NCBI GenBank assembly: GCA_900546295.1
Contig: URCK01000048.1
Span: 1 to 13,598 of the forward strand
DNA from: an uncultured Eubacteriales bacterium
GTDB lineage: Bacteria; Bacillota; Clostridia; Oscillospirales; Oscillospiraceae
Direction of reading: 5' to 3'
DNA length: 13,598 nucleotides
In this document: piece after piece, positions 1-5,775 of the stretch
Position numbering within the stretch: position 1 is the first letter of the stretch
Layout: each line of letters starts with the position of its first letter
Program-made: the position numbers and the translations under genes
The notes under the pieces: model-generated
The model's database searches: none
Told to the model about the DNA's origin: nothing
Seen by the model: only the letters and a program-made list of their open reading frames with translations

Positions 1-1198
1 CGCCCGTGAGGATGGCGTGGAAAATCTGCTGGTGCTCGAGCGCGAGCATACGAGCGGCGGCATCCTGCGCCAGTGCATCCACAACGGCTTTGGTCTGCAC
101 CGCTTCAAAGAGGAACTGACCGGCCCGGAGTACGCCCAGCGCGACATCGACCGCGCCCGCGAGCTGAACATTCCCATCCAGTGTGACACAACGGTCCTCT
201 CTGTGGATGGAGAGCGCCGCGTCACCTGCGTCAGCGCCGAGCACGGCCTTCAGACCATTGAGACGGGCGCGATCGTGCTGGCGATGGGCTGCCGCGAGCG
301 CCCGCGCGGCGCGCTGGGAATTCCCGGCACCCGCTGCGCCGGCATCTACTCCGCCGGCGCCGCGCAGAAATTCGTGAATATGGAGGGCTTTATGCCCGGC
401 AAGCGCGTGGTCATTCTCGGCAGCGGCGACATTGGCCTCATCATGGCCCGCCGCATGACGCTGCAAGGCGCCAAGGCGCTTGCCTGCGTGGAGCTGATGC
501 CCTATTCTTCGGGCCTGAACCGCAACATCGTGCAGTGCCTGAACGACTATGATATCCCCCTCTACCTGAGCCATACCGTCACCGATATTCAGGGCCGCGA
601 GCGGTTGAGCGGCGTGACCGTTTCGAAGGTGGACGAAAATCGCCGTCCCATCCCCGGCACGGAGATCCACTTCGACTGCGATACGCTGCTGCTCTCCGTG
701 GGACTGATCCCGGAAAACGAGCTGAGCGCGCTTGCGGGCGTGGAGCTCTCGCCGCTGACCTCCGGGGCAACGGTCGACGACCAGTTGCAAACGAGCGTTC
801 CTGGCATCTTTGCCTGCGGCAACGTACTGCATGTGCACGATCTTGTCGACCATGTGAGCCGCGAGAGCTTCAAGGCAGGTCACGCGGCCGCCGCGTATGC
901 AAGGGGCGAGAAGAATACCGCCCCCACCGCCCGCGTGCTGGACGGCGAGGGTGTGCGCGGCGTGGTGCCGCAGCGCATCCGTCTTCATGGCGATGAAAGC
1001 CGGGAGGTGGAGCTGATGTTCCGCCCGAGCGGGGTCTTCAAGAACGCCTCGGCGGTGGTGCGCAGCGGCGAAAAGGAGATCGCCCGCAAGCGCGCCCCCA
1101 TCTTTACCCCCGGCGAGATGGCGGTCATTCCGCTCAAGGGCGAGGTGGTGGCCGCGCTCGACGGCGCCGACATCACCGTGAGCATGGAAAGGAACTGA
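1..1198 (+). CDS. FAD/NAD-dependent oxidoreductase, GlpA-associated type (5' end outside window)
   Basis: This is a flavoprotein oxidoreductase of the two-dinucleotide-binding (pyridine nucleotide-disulphide oxidoreductase-like) fold, of the kind that accompanies a GlpA-like glycerol-3-phosphate dehydrogenase and a DUF1667 protein in Clostridia. The frame is open from base 2, and in-frame codons before the GTG at 17 read A-R-E-D-G, so the N-terminal FAD-binding GxGxxG lies upstream and the gene is partial. Counting from codon 17, visible motifs are GGILRQCIHNGFGL (14-27), typical of this subfamily, the VLAMGCRERPRG turn (87-98), a second Rossmann motif GSGDIG (135-140) for NAD(P), and the C-terminal FAD contact GIFACGNVLHVHDLVDHV (263-280). 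About 100 further residues form the extra C-terminal domain seen in this group. It ends 6 bases before the DUF1667 gene, so the two are co-transcribed. The exact electron donor and acceptor cannot be told from sequence; the glycerol-3-phosphate link is inferred from family context. Confidence 0.9.
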   Translation, partial: AREDGVENLLVLEREHTSGGILRQCIHNGFGLHRFKEELTGPEYAQRDIDRARELNIPIQCDTTVLSVDGERRVTCVSAEHGLQTIETGAIVLAMGCRERPRGALGIPGTRCAGIYSAGAAQKFVNMEGFMPGKRVVILGSGDIGLIMARRMTLQGAKALACVELMPYSSGLNRNIVQCLNDYDIPLYLSHTVTDIQGRERLSGVTVSKVDENRRPIPGTEIHFDCDTLLLSVGLIPENELSALAGVELSPLTSGATVDDQLQTSVPGIFACGNVLHVHDLVDHVSRESFKAGHAAAAYARGEKNTAPTARVLDGEGVRGVVPQRIRLHGDESREVELMFRPSGVFKNASAVVRSGEKEIARKRAPIFTPGEMAVIPLKGEVVAALDGADITVSMERN

Positions 1199-1204
1199 TG
1201 CAAA

Positions 1205-1558
1205 ATGGAACAGAACATTACCTGCATTAACTGCCCCATGGGCTGCCGCATGAGCGTCACGGTGGAGAACGGAGTCGTGACGGCGGTACGCGGCAACACC
1301 TGCAAGCGCGGCGAAAAATATGCGCAGCAGGAGTGCGTCGCTCCCGAACGCATGGTGACGGCGGTGCTCCCCGTAGAGGGACGCAAAATGCCCGTGAGCG
1401 TGAAGACGCGCAGCCCCATTCCCAAAAAAGAGATCGCACACTGCATGCAGCAGCTCGCTCTGGTGCACCTCGCCGCGCCTGTTCGCGCGGGCGACGTTGT
1501 GCTTGCCGATGTCTGCGGCAGCGGCGTGGATGTGATCGCCACCAAAACGGTCGAGTGA
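1205..1558 (+). CDS. DUF1667 domain-containing small Cys-rich redox protein
   Basis: A 117-residue protein of the DUF1667 family. It has cysteines at 7, 10, 14 and 33 in a CxxCxxxC-x18-C arrangement (CINCPMGC near the start, then NTCKRG), which resembles the N-terminal iron-sulphur ligand pattern of molybdopterin oxidoreductases, plus C44. A bound Fe-S cluster is an inference. The middle segment with MPVSVKTRSPIPKKEI (about 77-92) is characteristic of the family. The start ATG is preceded by AAAGGA (1188-1193) lying inside the end of the upstream oxidoreductase gene, 11 bases away; the gap between the genes is 6 bases. Family members almost always follow a GlpA-like dehydrogenase and this FAD oxidoreductase, so it probably serves as an electron-transfer or assembly partner of that complex. 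Function is not experimentally settled as far as I know. Confidence 0.88.
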   Translation: MEQNITCINCPMGCRMSVTVENGVVTAVRGNTCKRGEKYAQQECVAPERMVTAVLPVEGRKMPVSVKTRSPIPKKEIAHCMQQLALVHLAAPVRAGDVVLADVCGSGVDVIATKTVE

Positions 1559-1581
1559 CCGCCGCGTATCCTGCAATTTCC

Positions 1582-1604
1582 GCGCCCCGCATCACGCGGG
1601 GCGC
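1582..1604 (+). terminator. GC-rich hairpin after DUF1667 gene (probable terminator)
   Basis: A perfect 9-bp stem (GCGCCCCGC / GCGGGGCGC) with a 5-base loop lies 23 bases after the DUF1667 stop codon. It is followed by TCAATAAAAAAGGG rather than a T-run, so it is not a textbook intrinsic terminator. Its position between the end of one operon and the ribosome binding site of the YitT gene makes transcription termination or mRNA 3'-end protection the likely role. Confidence 0.5.
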
Positions 1605-1632
1605 TCAATAAAAAAGGGACGGTGCATGAGAT

Positions 1633-2508
1633 ATGAAAAGAGCAAAGCTGACAGCGCAGCAGCAGAAGAAGAGGGACGCTCTGCTGGATGTTTTAACGGT
1701 CCTGTTTGCCTGCCCGCTCATCTCGGCGGCGATCGCGGTATTCAATGTGCCGAACGATATCGCGCCGGGCGGCGTGGCGGGTCTTTCCACGGCGCTGGCC
1801 GCGGTATTTCCGCCCATCAGCGTGGGTGTTTGGATGGTCATGCTCAATACGCCGCTGCTGCTGGCGGCATGGCGCAGATTCAAGCGCCGCGCGCTCATCA
1901 TGACGCTCGCGGCCACCGGCTCGGTCTCCGTGCTGGTGGATGTGTTCGGTATGCTGCTGCCGGCGTACTCCAATAACCCCCTGCTCGCGGCGATCGCGGG
2001 CGGCACATTTACGGGCATTGGCGCGGGACTGCTGCTGCAGCGGGGCATCAGCACCGGCGGAACGGATCTTCTGGCGCTGCTGCTGCGAAGGATCTTTCCG
2101 AACCTGCGCACGGGAATGCTGATGCTCTGCATCGATACCTCGGTCGTCACCTTTGCGGTCATCGTCTTTCGCGATATTGAGGTCGCCCTGTATTCAGCGA
2201 TCGCGATCTTCATTGTTTCAAAGATCGTCGACGCCATCGCGCAGGGCGTGGACTACGCCAAGGTCATCTACACCGTGACGGAGCACGGCGACGAGGTCTC
2301 GCGCGCGGTCACCGAGCGCGCCGACCGCGGCACGACGCTGGTACAGGCGCAGGGCGGCTATGCGCGCGGCGAAAAGCAGATCGTCATCACCGTTGCCCGC
2401 CGCAACAGCCTTGCCCAGATCCTGCGCATCATCAAAGAGACCGACCCGAACGCTTTTACCTTCGTCACCGACTCGACCGAGGTGCACGGCCAGGGCTTTA
2501 AGGTGTAG
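1633..2508 (+). CDS. YitT family membrane protein (DUF161 plus DUF2179)
   Basis: A 291-residue inner-membrane protein of the YitT family, whose transport or regulatory role is not established. The N-terminal part (about 18-205) has several hydrophobic helices with family signatures NDIAPGGVAG (41-50) and RGISTGGTDLLALLLR (137-152). The C-terminal soluble DUF2179 domain (about 208-289) includes RGTTLVQAQGGYARGEKQ (232-249) and the ending TDSTEVHGQGF (279-289). Length fits the family (about 280-290). The start is fixed: an in-frame TGA at 1627-1629 excludes an earlier codon. The nearest Shine-Dalgarno (AAGGG, 1614-1618) is 14 bases from this ATG but only 7 from an out-of-frame ATG at 1626, so initiation may be weak. 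It is probably its own transcription unit, since a hairpin separates it from the redox operon. It converges on the minus-strand cluster with only 9 bases between stop codons. Confidence 0.92.
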   Translation: MKRAKLTAQQQKKRDALLDVLTVLFACPLISAAIAVFNVPNDIAPGGVAGLSTALAAVFPPISVGVWMVMLNTPLLLAAWRRFKRRALIMTLAATGSVSVLVDVFGMLLPAYSNNPLLAAIAGGTFTGIGAGLLLQRGISTGGTDLLALLLRRIFPNLRTGMLMLCIDTSVVTFAVIVFRDIEVALYSAIAIFIVSKIVDAIAQGVDYAKVIYTVTEHGDEVSRAVTERADRGTTLVQAQGGYARGEKQIVITVARRNSLAQILRIIKETDPNAFTFVTDSTEVHGQGFKV

Positions 2509-2517
2509 TGAGAGCGC

Positions 2518-2727
2518 TCAGAGCGCCCCGCGCAGCATTGCGAGCCATTCGACAAGCTTCGACTTGACGACGATGCCGCCCGCGCAGTCCTTTGTCAGGA
2601 TGCCGTCGCACAGCGGCGCGAAGGCCGCGCTCCACCACTGGAGCGTATTCTGCCCGCGCGCGGCGCAATAAAGCAGCATCGCCGCGAGGCCAAACATCAG
2701 GGAAAGCTCAAATTTTGTCCATTTCAT
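2518..2727 (-). CDS. Small membrane ORF, possible internally deleted SpoIIR remnant
   Basis: A 69-residue ORF. Residues 1-20 (MKWTKFELSLMFGLAAMLLY) form a hydrophobic signal/anchor helix like that at the start of clostridial SpoIIR. The rest resembles only the C-terminal end of SpoIIR, the secreted sporulation signal that activates SpoIIGA: QWWSAAFAPLC (30-40) matches the family's NWWCVxFPPLC block, and KLVEWLAML (57-65) matches its final FLVEW segment. The SpoIIR core with the ANSDS-type motif, roughly 100 or more residues, is absent, and no room for it exists between this ORF and ispE. ispE next to spoIIR is, from memory, a recurring clostridial arrangement. The ATG directly abuts the T-run of the ispE terminator and has no free Shine-Dalgarno; a TTG at 2790 overlapping the ispE stop is the alternative start (90 residues). 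I read it as a decayed or rebuilt spoIIR; the homology is by eye and could be chance. Confidence 0.5.
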   Translation of the reverse strand: MKWTKFELSLMFGLAAMLLYCAARGQNTLQWWSAAFAPLCDGILTKDCAGGIVVKSKLVEWLAMLRGAL

Positions 2728-2730
2728 AAA

Positions 2731-2774
2731 AAAACCGCCCATCTCAAGAAGATATCTTGAGTATGGGCGGTTTT
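2731..2774 (-). terminator. Strong intrinsic terminator of ispE
   Basis: Nineteen base pairs pair around a 5-base loop, with one unpaired T at 2762: 2731-2749 pairs with 2755-2774. Read on the minus strand it begins 9 bases after the ispE stop and ends in a run of seven T (2734-2728), a textbook intrinsic terminator. The run is immediately followed by the ATG of the 69-residue ORF. The stem also carries GGGCGG, the only purine-rich stretch near that ATG. Confidence 0.9.
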
Positions 2775-2782
2775 CCCGTTTC

Positions 2783-3910
2783 TTAAACAAATTCGGTGCA
2801 GAAGGTCATGACGCGCTCGCTTTGCAGCGCGCGGCAGGCGCTCCGGCAGACGTCCTCCTCGCGGAAAAGGCCGAATACGGCGCTGCCCGAGCCGGTCATC
2901 GCCGCGCAGAGCGCGCCGTTTTCGGCAAGCGCGCGCTTGATCTCCTCGATGCGCTCACGCTGCTCGCCGTCGAGCGCCTGCTCAAAGACATTGCGCACGT
3001 TTGCACACAGCGTGTCCGCGTCGCCGTGCTCGATGGCGGCGAGCATCGCGTCCGTATCAGGACGGTCGGTGATCGTCACGCCGTCTACGCGCGCGAAGAG
3101 CGCGGGTGTGGAGATCGGGAAGTCCGGCTTGCAGACGGCGACGAAGAAGCGCGGTGCGGGCTTGAGGACGGTCAGCTTTTCGCCGCGGCCCTCGGCCAGC
3201 TGCGTGCCGCCGCGGATGCAGAAGGGAACGTCGCTGCCGACCGCCGCGCCGATCTGCTCGAGCCGCTCGTCCGTGAGGGTGGGGGAGACGAGAGCGCGCA
3301 GCGCGCGCAGCACCGCCGCGGCATCTGCGCTGCCGCCGGCCATGCCGGCCTCGGACGGAATGCGCTTTATAAGCGCGATGTCGATGCTGCCGCCGTAGTC
3401 CATCGCCTCGCAGAAGGCTCTCGCCGCCTTGACGGCGAGGTTGCGCTCGTCGCAGGGCAGCGCCGCGCCGTCGACGCGGCAGGTGATGCCTTTGCCGTCT
3501 GTGAGCGTGACGGTCACATCGTCGTGGAGCGAAATGGTCTGCATGACCATTTTCATCTCGTGGTAGCCGTCCGGCCGCTTGCCCAGAATGTCAAGCGTCA
3601 GGTTGAGCTTGGCATAGGCGGGGATGTTTATGCTGCGCACGGGCGCCTCGACCGGCGCGTCGAGCGATCTTCCGCAGTGGGGGCAGTATTTGAGGTAACG
3701 GTCGCGCCCGAGCTGCTCGCCGCAGTGCGGGCAGCGGTAATAGAGCGACCAGACCGCGCCGGAGGCAAGGATGAGCACGATGCCGAGCACCGTCAGCACC
3801 GTGATGCCGCCCTGCGCGCCGAAAAAGCCGATCAGCGCGCCGCTCAGTATCAGAGAGGTCTGGAGCTTCGGGGCGCTGCGAAAGTCAACAAGGGGCTTTT
3901 TGTCGTTCAT
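2783..3910 (-). CDS. ispE: IspE (4-diphosphocytidyl-2-C-methyl-D-erythritol kinase) with N-terminal membrane/zinc-ribbon extension
   Basis: IspE phosphorylates the 2-hydroxyl of CDP-methylerythritol with ATP in the MEP isoprenoid pathway. Residues 91-375 are a complete GHMP kinase of normal IspE length (285): PAYAKLNLTLDILGKRPDGYHE (97-118 region, K101), the ATP loop PSEAGMAGGSADAAA (185-199), GSDVPF with the catalytic Asp (D227), and the C-terminal glycine loop TGSGSAVFG (339-347). The oddity is residues 1-90: two hydrophobic segments (about 18-32 and 36-54) followed by a zinc ribbon with C60, C63, C76 and C79, paralogous to the separate gene just upstream. The frame is open throughout, and the first ATG has a strong AGGAGG site. 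An internal GTG at codon 91, with GAGG 5 bases before it, could produce a plain soluble IspE. It follows the 95-residue zinc-ribbon gene by 18 bases (one operon) and ends at a strong terminator. Confidence 0.93.
   Translation of the reverse strand: MNDKKPLVDFRSAPKLQTSLILSGALIGFFGAQGGITVLTVLGIVLILASGAVWSLYYRCPHCGEQLGRDRYLKYCPHCGRSLDAPVEAPVRSINIPAYAKLNLTLDILGKRPDGYHEMKMVMQTISLHDDVTVTLTDGKGITCRVDGAALPCDERNLAVKAARAFCEAMDYGGSIDIALIKRIPSEAGMAGGSADAAAVLRALRALVSPTLTDERLEQIGAAVGSDVPFCIRGGTQLAEGRGEKLTVLKPAPRFFVAVCKPDFPISTPALFARVDGVTITDRPDTDAMLAAIEHGDADTLCANVRNVFEQALDGEQRERIEEIKRALAENGALCAAMTGSGSAVFGLFREEDVCRSACRALQSERVMTFCTEFV
3638..3649 (-). promoter_or_regulatory. Possible internal ribosome binding site and GTG start for stand-alone IspE
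   Basis: On the minus strand GAGG (3649-3646) precedes an in-frame GTG (3640-3638) by 5 bases, exactly where ordinary IspE proteins begin, 6 residues before PAYAKLN. Initiation here would give a 285-residue kinase without the membrane/zinc-ribbon part. The motif is short and could be chance in this GC-rich sequence. Confidence 0.4.
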
Positions 3911-3928
3911 TGCGGCCTCCTTCTGCGC

Positions 3929-4216
3929 TCAGCGTTTCTTTTTCTTGTGCTGGATTTTCTTCTTCTGCTCGGGCTCCGGCTCGCTTGCGACCCATGTGCC
4001 GCAGTGCGGGCAGCGCTTGGGCGAACCGCGGCCGAGGTGCTCGCCGCACTTGGGGCAGCGGTAAAAGCGCCACCAGACGATGAGAGAAGCGCCCATCATC
4101 ATGAGGCCGACGAGCGCGGCGACGGTGTTTTGAAAGCCCCACGCGCCGACGAGGGAGACCACTGCGCCGCCCCAGAGCAATACGTCCTGCCATATTCTGG
4201 CTGTTTTCAAATCCAT
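3929..4216 (-). CDS. Small membrane protein with C-terminal zinc ribbon
   Basis: A 95-residue protein of unknown function. Two hydrophobic segments (about 12-28 and 31-49) form a short membrane hairpin, followed by a zinc ribbon with two CPxCG knuckles, C54/C57 and C69/C72, then a very basic tail (KKKIQHKKKKR, 85-95) that could bind acidic lipids or nucleic acid and suggests a cytoplasmic C-terminus. It shares layout and residues with the first 80 residues of the adjacent IspE fusion: both have YRCPxCGExLGR, then CPHCG. The genes look like a tandem duplication. The ATG has AGGAGG 8 bases upstream. It is the first gene of a two-gene operon with ispE. No promoter is obvious, because a terminator for the previous gene ends just before its Shine-Dalgarno. 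A role beside IspE is possible but unproven. Confidence 0.8.
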   Translation of the reverse strand: MDLKTARIWQDVLLWGGAVVSLVGAWGFQNTVAALVGLMMMGASLIVWWRFYRCPKCGEHLGRGSPKRCPHCGTWVASEPEPEQKKKIQHKKKKR

Positions 4217-4233
4217 AGGGAATCCTCCTGATG

Positions 4234-4262
4234 AGAAAAGCGCCGCAAGGCGGCGCTTTTCT
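4234..4262 (-). terminator. Intrinsic terminator of the DUF1015 gene
   Basis: A perfect 13-bp stem (AGAAAAGCGCCGC / GCGGCGCTTTTCT) with a 3-base loop lies 17 bases after the DUF1015 stop on the minus strand and ends in TTTTCT. The AGGAGG of the next gene (about 4229-4224) starts only 4 bases further on, so the operon downstream must use a promoter inside the DUF1015 gene or depend on read-through. Confidence 0.85.
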
Positions 4263-4279
4263 GCAATGGTTACATTAGA

Positions 4280-5560
4280 TTAGCGGATCTTGCGCGCCTC
4301 GATGTAGTAGCGCTTGTCCTGCGCATGGCCCATGGAGAAGGTCTTGCGGGGCAGCACGCCGTCAGCCATGACGGTCTTGAAGAGCTGCTCCTTGCCCATC
4401 GCGGGCAGCAGGAAGCCCATGTTGCCCTCCTTGGAGCCGAGCTCGCGGGTGACTTCATCGCCGTGGATGTAGTCGACCTCGCCGCCGAACTGCTTGAGGT
4501 ACTCGTCGATGAAGGCCTGCAGCGTGCCGACGGCAAGCTGAACCTTCGGGTCGGGAACGGTGATGAAATCGTCATGACCGGCCCAGCAGACCTCGATGAC
4601 GTGGCCCTCGCCCTTGCCCTCGTGGGCATTGGGGTAGAATTTCTTGAACTCTTCCATGAACTTCTCATGGTCGACGCCGAAGAGCACGCGGTGGATGGGC
4701 TCGAACTGCAGCGCGTCGTCGTGGTTGTTCACGACCTCAACGAGAGCGTAGCGGGAGGGAAGCGCGAGGTATTCCTCGGGCGTCTTGCCCTTCTTCTGCT
4801 CTTCATAGCAGGCCTTGGCGGTGGCGAGGGAGTGGTTGCCGTCGCCCACGGCGAACAGCAGCGGAGCCACGCCGGAAACGCCGTACTTGCTCTTCATCGC
4901 CTCGTCGGTCGTAAGGCCGGTCAGTGCGTCGGCCACGGCGTCGATCTGCGCGTCGGAGAGCTTGTAGCCCTTGATGTGGCCGCCGTTCTCCATGAGGTCG
5001 AAGTCATAGACGCTCTCCATCGTGCCGGCAGCGGCGGTCAGCGGCTCGATGACGGTCTTTTCGGGGTCGTCGATCAGCAGCATGACGTGGGGCAGCTCAA
5101 TGGGGGCGTTGCGGCGCACGCGGGCGCGCGGGGGGATACGGTCGAGCACGGTGCCCTCAGTCGCACGGATGAGCGCGCCGGAGCCGGGGGTGAAGTCGTA
5201 CTGATCGAGGTCGATCATGCCGATGAGGCCGTGGCGGATCTTGCCGTCGCTCTGGCCGCGCTCAATATAAATGAGGGAGTCTTTGAGCGTTTCAAAGATG
5301 CCCTCGCTGAGATACTTGCTCATGGAAGCGTTGATGTCGGCGATGAACTCGTCAACATTGGGGGCTTTCAGGTTGGCCTCGGGCAGGATGAGGCGGCGGG
5401 TGGACGGCGCATCGCCGACGGTCTTCTCCACGCGCTCCCAGTACTCGGGCTCAGAGGTGAACTGGTCGCAGGCAACAACAGCCCACTTGCTCATATCCAC
5501 ATTCTTGGGCAGCAGAATGTCGGAAGGATAGAAGCCGAGCTTGGAAAACTTTTCGTTCAT
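4280..5560 (-). CDS. DUF1015 family protein
   Basis: A 426-residue soluble protein of the DUF1015 family (usual length about 410-430), with no signal peptide or membrane segment. Signature blocks are VVACDQFTSEPEYW (28-41), SGALIRATEGTVLDRIPPRA (127-146), AVGDGNHSLATAK (237-249) and VVNNHDDALQFEPIHRVLF (276-294). The GDGNHS block resembles the conserved loop of ParB-like nucleotide-binding domains, which is only a hint at function. In many clostridia this gene sits next to serC and serA, suggesting a link to serine metabolism, but neither neighbour is present here. The ATG has AGGAGG 7 bases upstream. It appears monocistronic, with its own promoter (5659-5630), a short leader containing a hairpin, and its own terminator. 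Its biochemical activity is not something I can state. Confidence 0.92.
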   Translation of the reverse strand: MNEKFSKLGFYPSDILLPKNVDMSKWAVVACDQFTSEPEYWERVEKTVGDAPSTRRLILPEANLKAPNVDEFIADINASMSKYLSEGIFETLKDSLIYIERGQSDGKIRHGLIGMIDLDQYDFTPGSGALIRATEGTVLDRIPPRARVRRNAPIELPHVMLLIDDPEKTVIEPLTAAAGTMESVYDFDLMENGGHIKGYKLSDAQIDAVADALTGLTTDEAMKSKYGVSGVAPLLFAVGDGNHSLATAKACYEEQKKGKTPEEYLALPSRYALVEVVNNHDDALQFEPIHRVLFGVDHEKFMEEFKKFYPNAHEGKGEGHVIEVCWAGHDDFITVPDPKVQLAVGTLQAFIDEYLKQFGGEVDYIHGDEVTRELGSKEGNMGFLLPAMGKEQLFKTVMADGVLPRKTFSMGHAQDKRYYIEARKIR

Positions 5561-5585
5561 GGTGGTTCCTCCTGATGATAATGAT

Positions 5586-5611
5586 CCGAAAAAGCATCAT
5601 TGCTTTTCCGG
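5586..5611 (-). promoter_or_regulatory. Hairpin in the 5' leader of the DUF1015 transcript
   Basis: Bases 5586-5596 and 5601-5611 can pair as an 11-bp stem in the minus-strand RNA, with one G-U pair and a 4-base loop. It lies between the predicted start of transcription and the Shine-Dalgarno and is not followed by a T-run, so it is more likely an mRNA-stabilising leader hairpin than a terminator. No known riboswitch fold is recognisable. Confidence 0.4.
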
Positions 5612-5629
5612 CGCGGTTGCATCCTTTAA

Positions 5630-5659
5630 AGTATACAATAACCGCAGTGGAAAAAGCAA
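5630..5659 (-). promoter_or_regulatory. Predicted sigma-A promoter for the DUF1015 gene
   Basis: On the minus strand TTGCTT (5659-5654) and TATACT (5635-5630) are separated by 18 bases. The -10 box matches the consensus at five of six positions, the -35 box at three. Transcription would begin near 5623, giving a leader of about 60 bases. Confidence 0.55.
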
Positions 5660-5713
5660 TGGAGAAAGTAAAAAAATGTCTTATTTTCCGTGCATTTTGC
5701 TTTTGCGCCGTGC

Positions 5714-5742
5714 TTGACGGCAGGGGTGTGATGTGATATCTT
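5714..5742 (+). promoter_or_regulatory. Predicted sigma-A promoter for the MATE gene
   Basis: TTGACG (5714-5719) and TATCTT (5737-5742) are separated by the ideal 17 bases. Transcription would begin near 5749, about 27 bases before the GTG start, with the AAGGG ribosome binding site in between. It is divergent from the DUF1015 promoter; the rest of the 5561-5775 gap shows nothing else I can name. Confidence 0.65.
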
Positions 5743-5775
5743 GTCGGATACTGCTGAAATAGAAGGGTGAGAACT

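Noticed and set aside
1198..1230. ATG overlapping the stop codon of the FAD oxidoreductase gene
   Set aside because: That frame stops after about ten codons; the DUF1667 start at 1205 gives the family N-terminus with its cysteine motif.
2822..4231. Plus-strand 469-codon open frame opposite ispE and the zinc-ribbon gene
   Set aside because: It is antisense to two genes with clear domain evidence and spans both plus their gap; the translation is compositionally odd (rich in Ala, Arg, Asp, Val) with no recognisable motif, as expected from GC-rich codon bias.
4325..5575. Plus-strand 416-codon open frame opposite the DUF1015 gene
   Set aside because: Exact antisense shadow of a recognisable gene, no ribosome site and no family motif.
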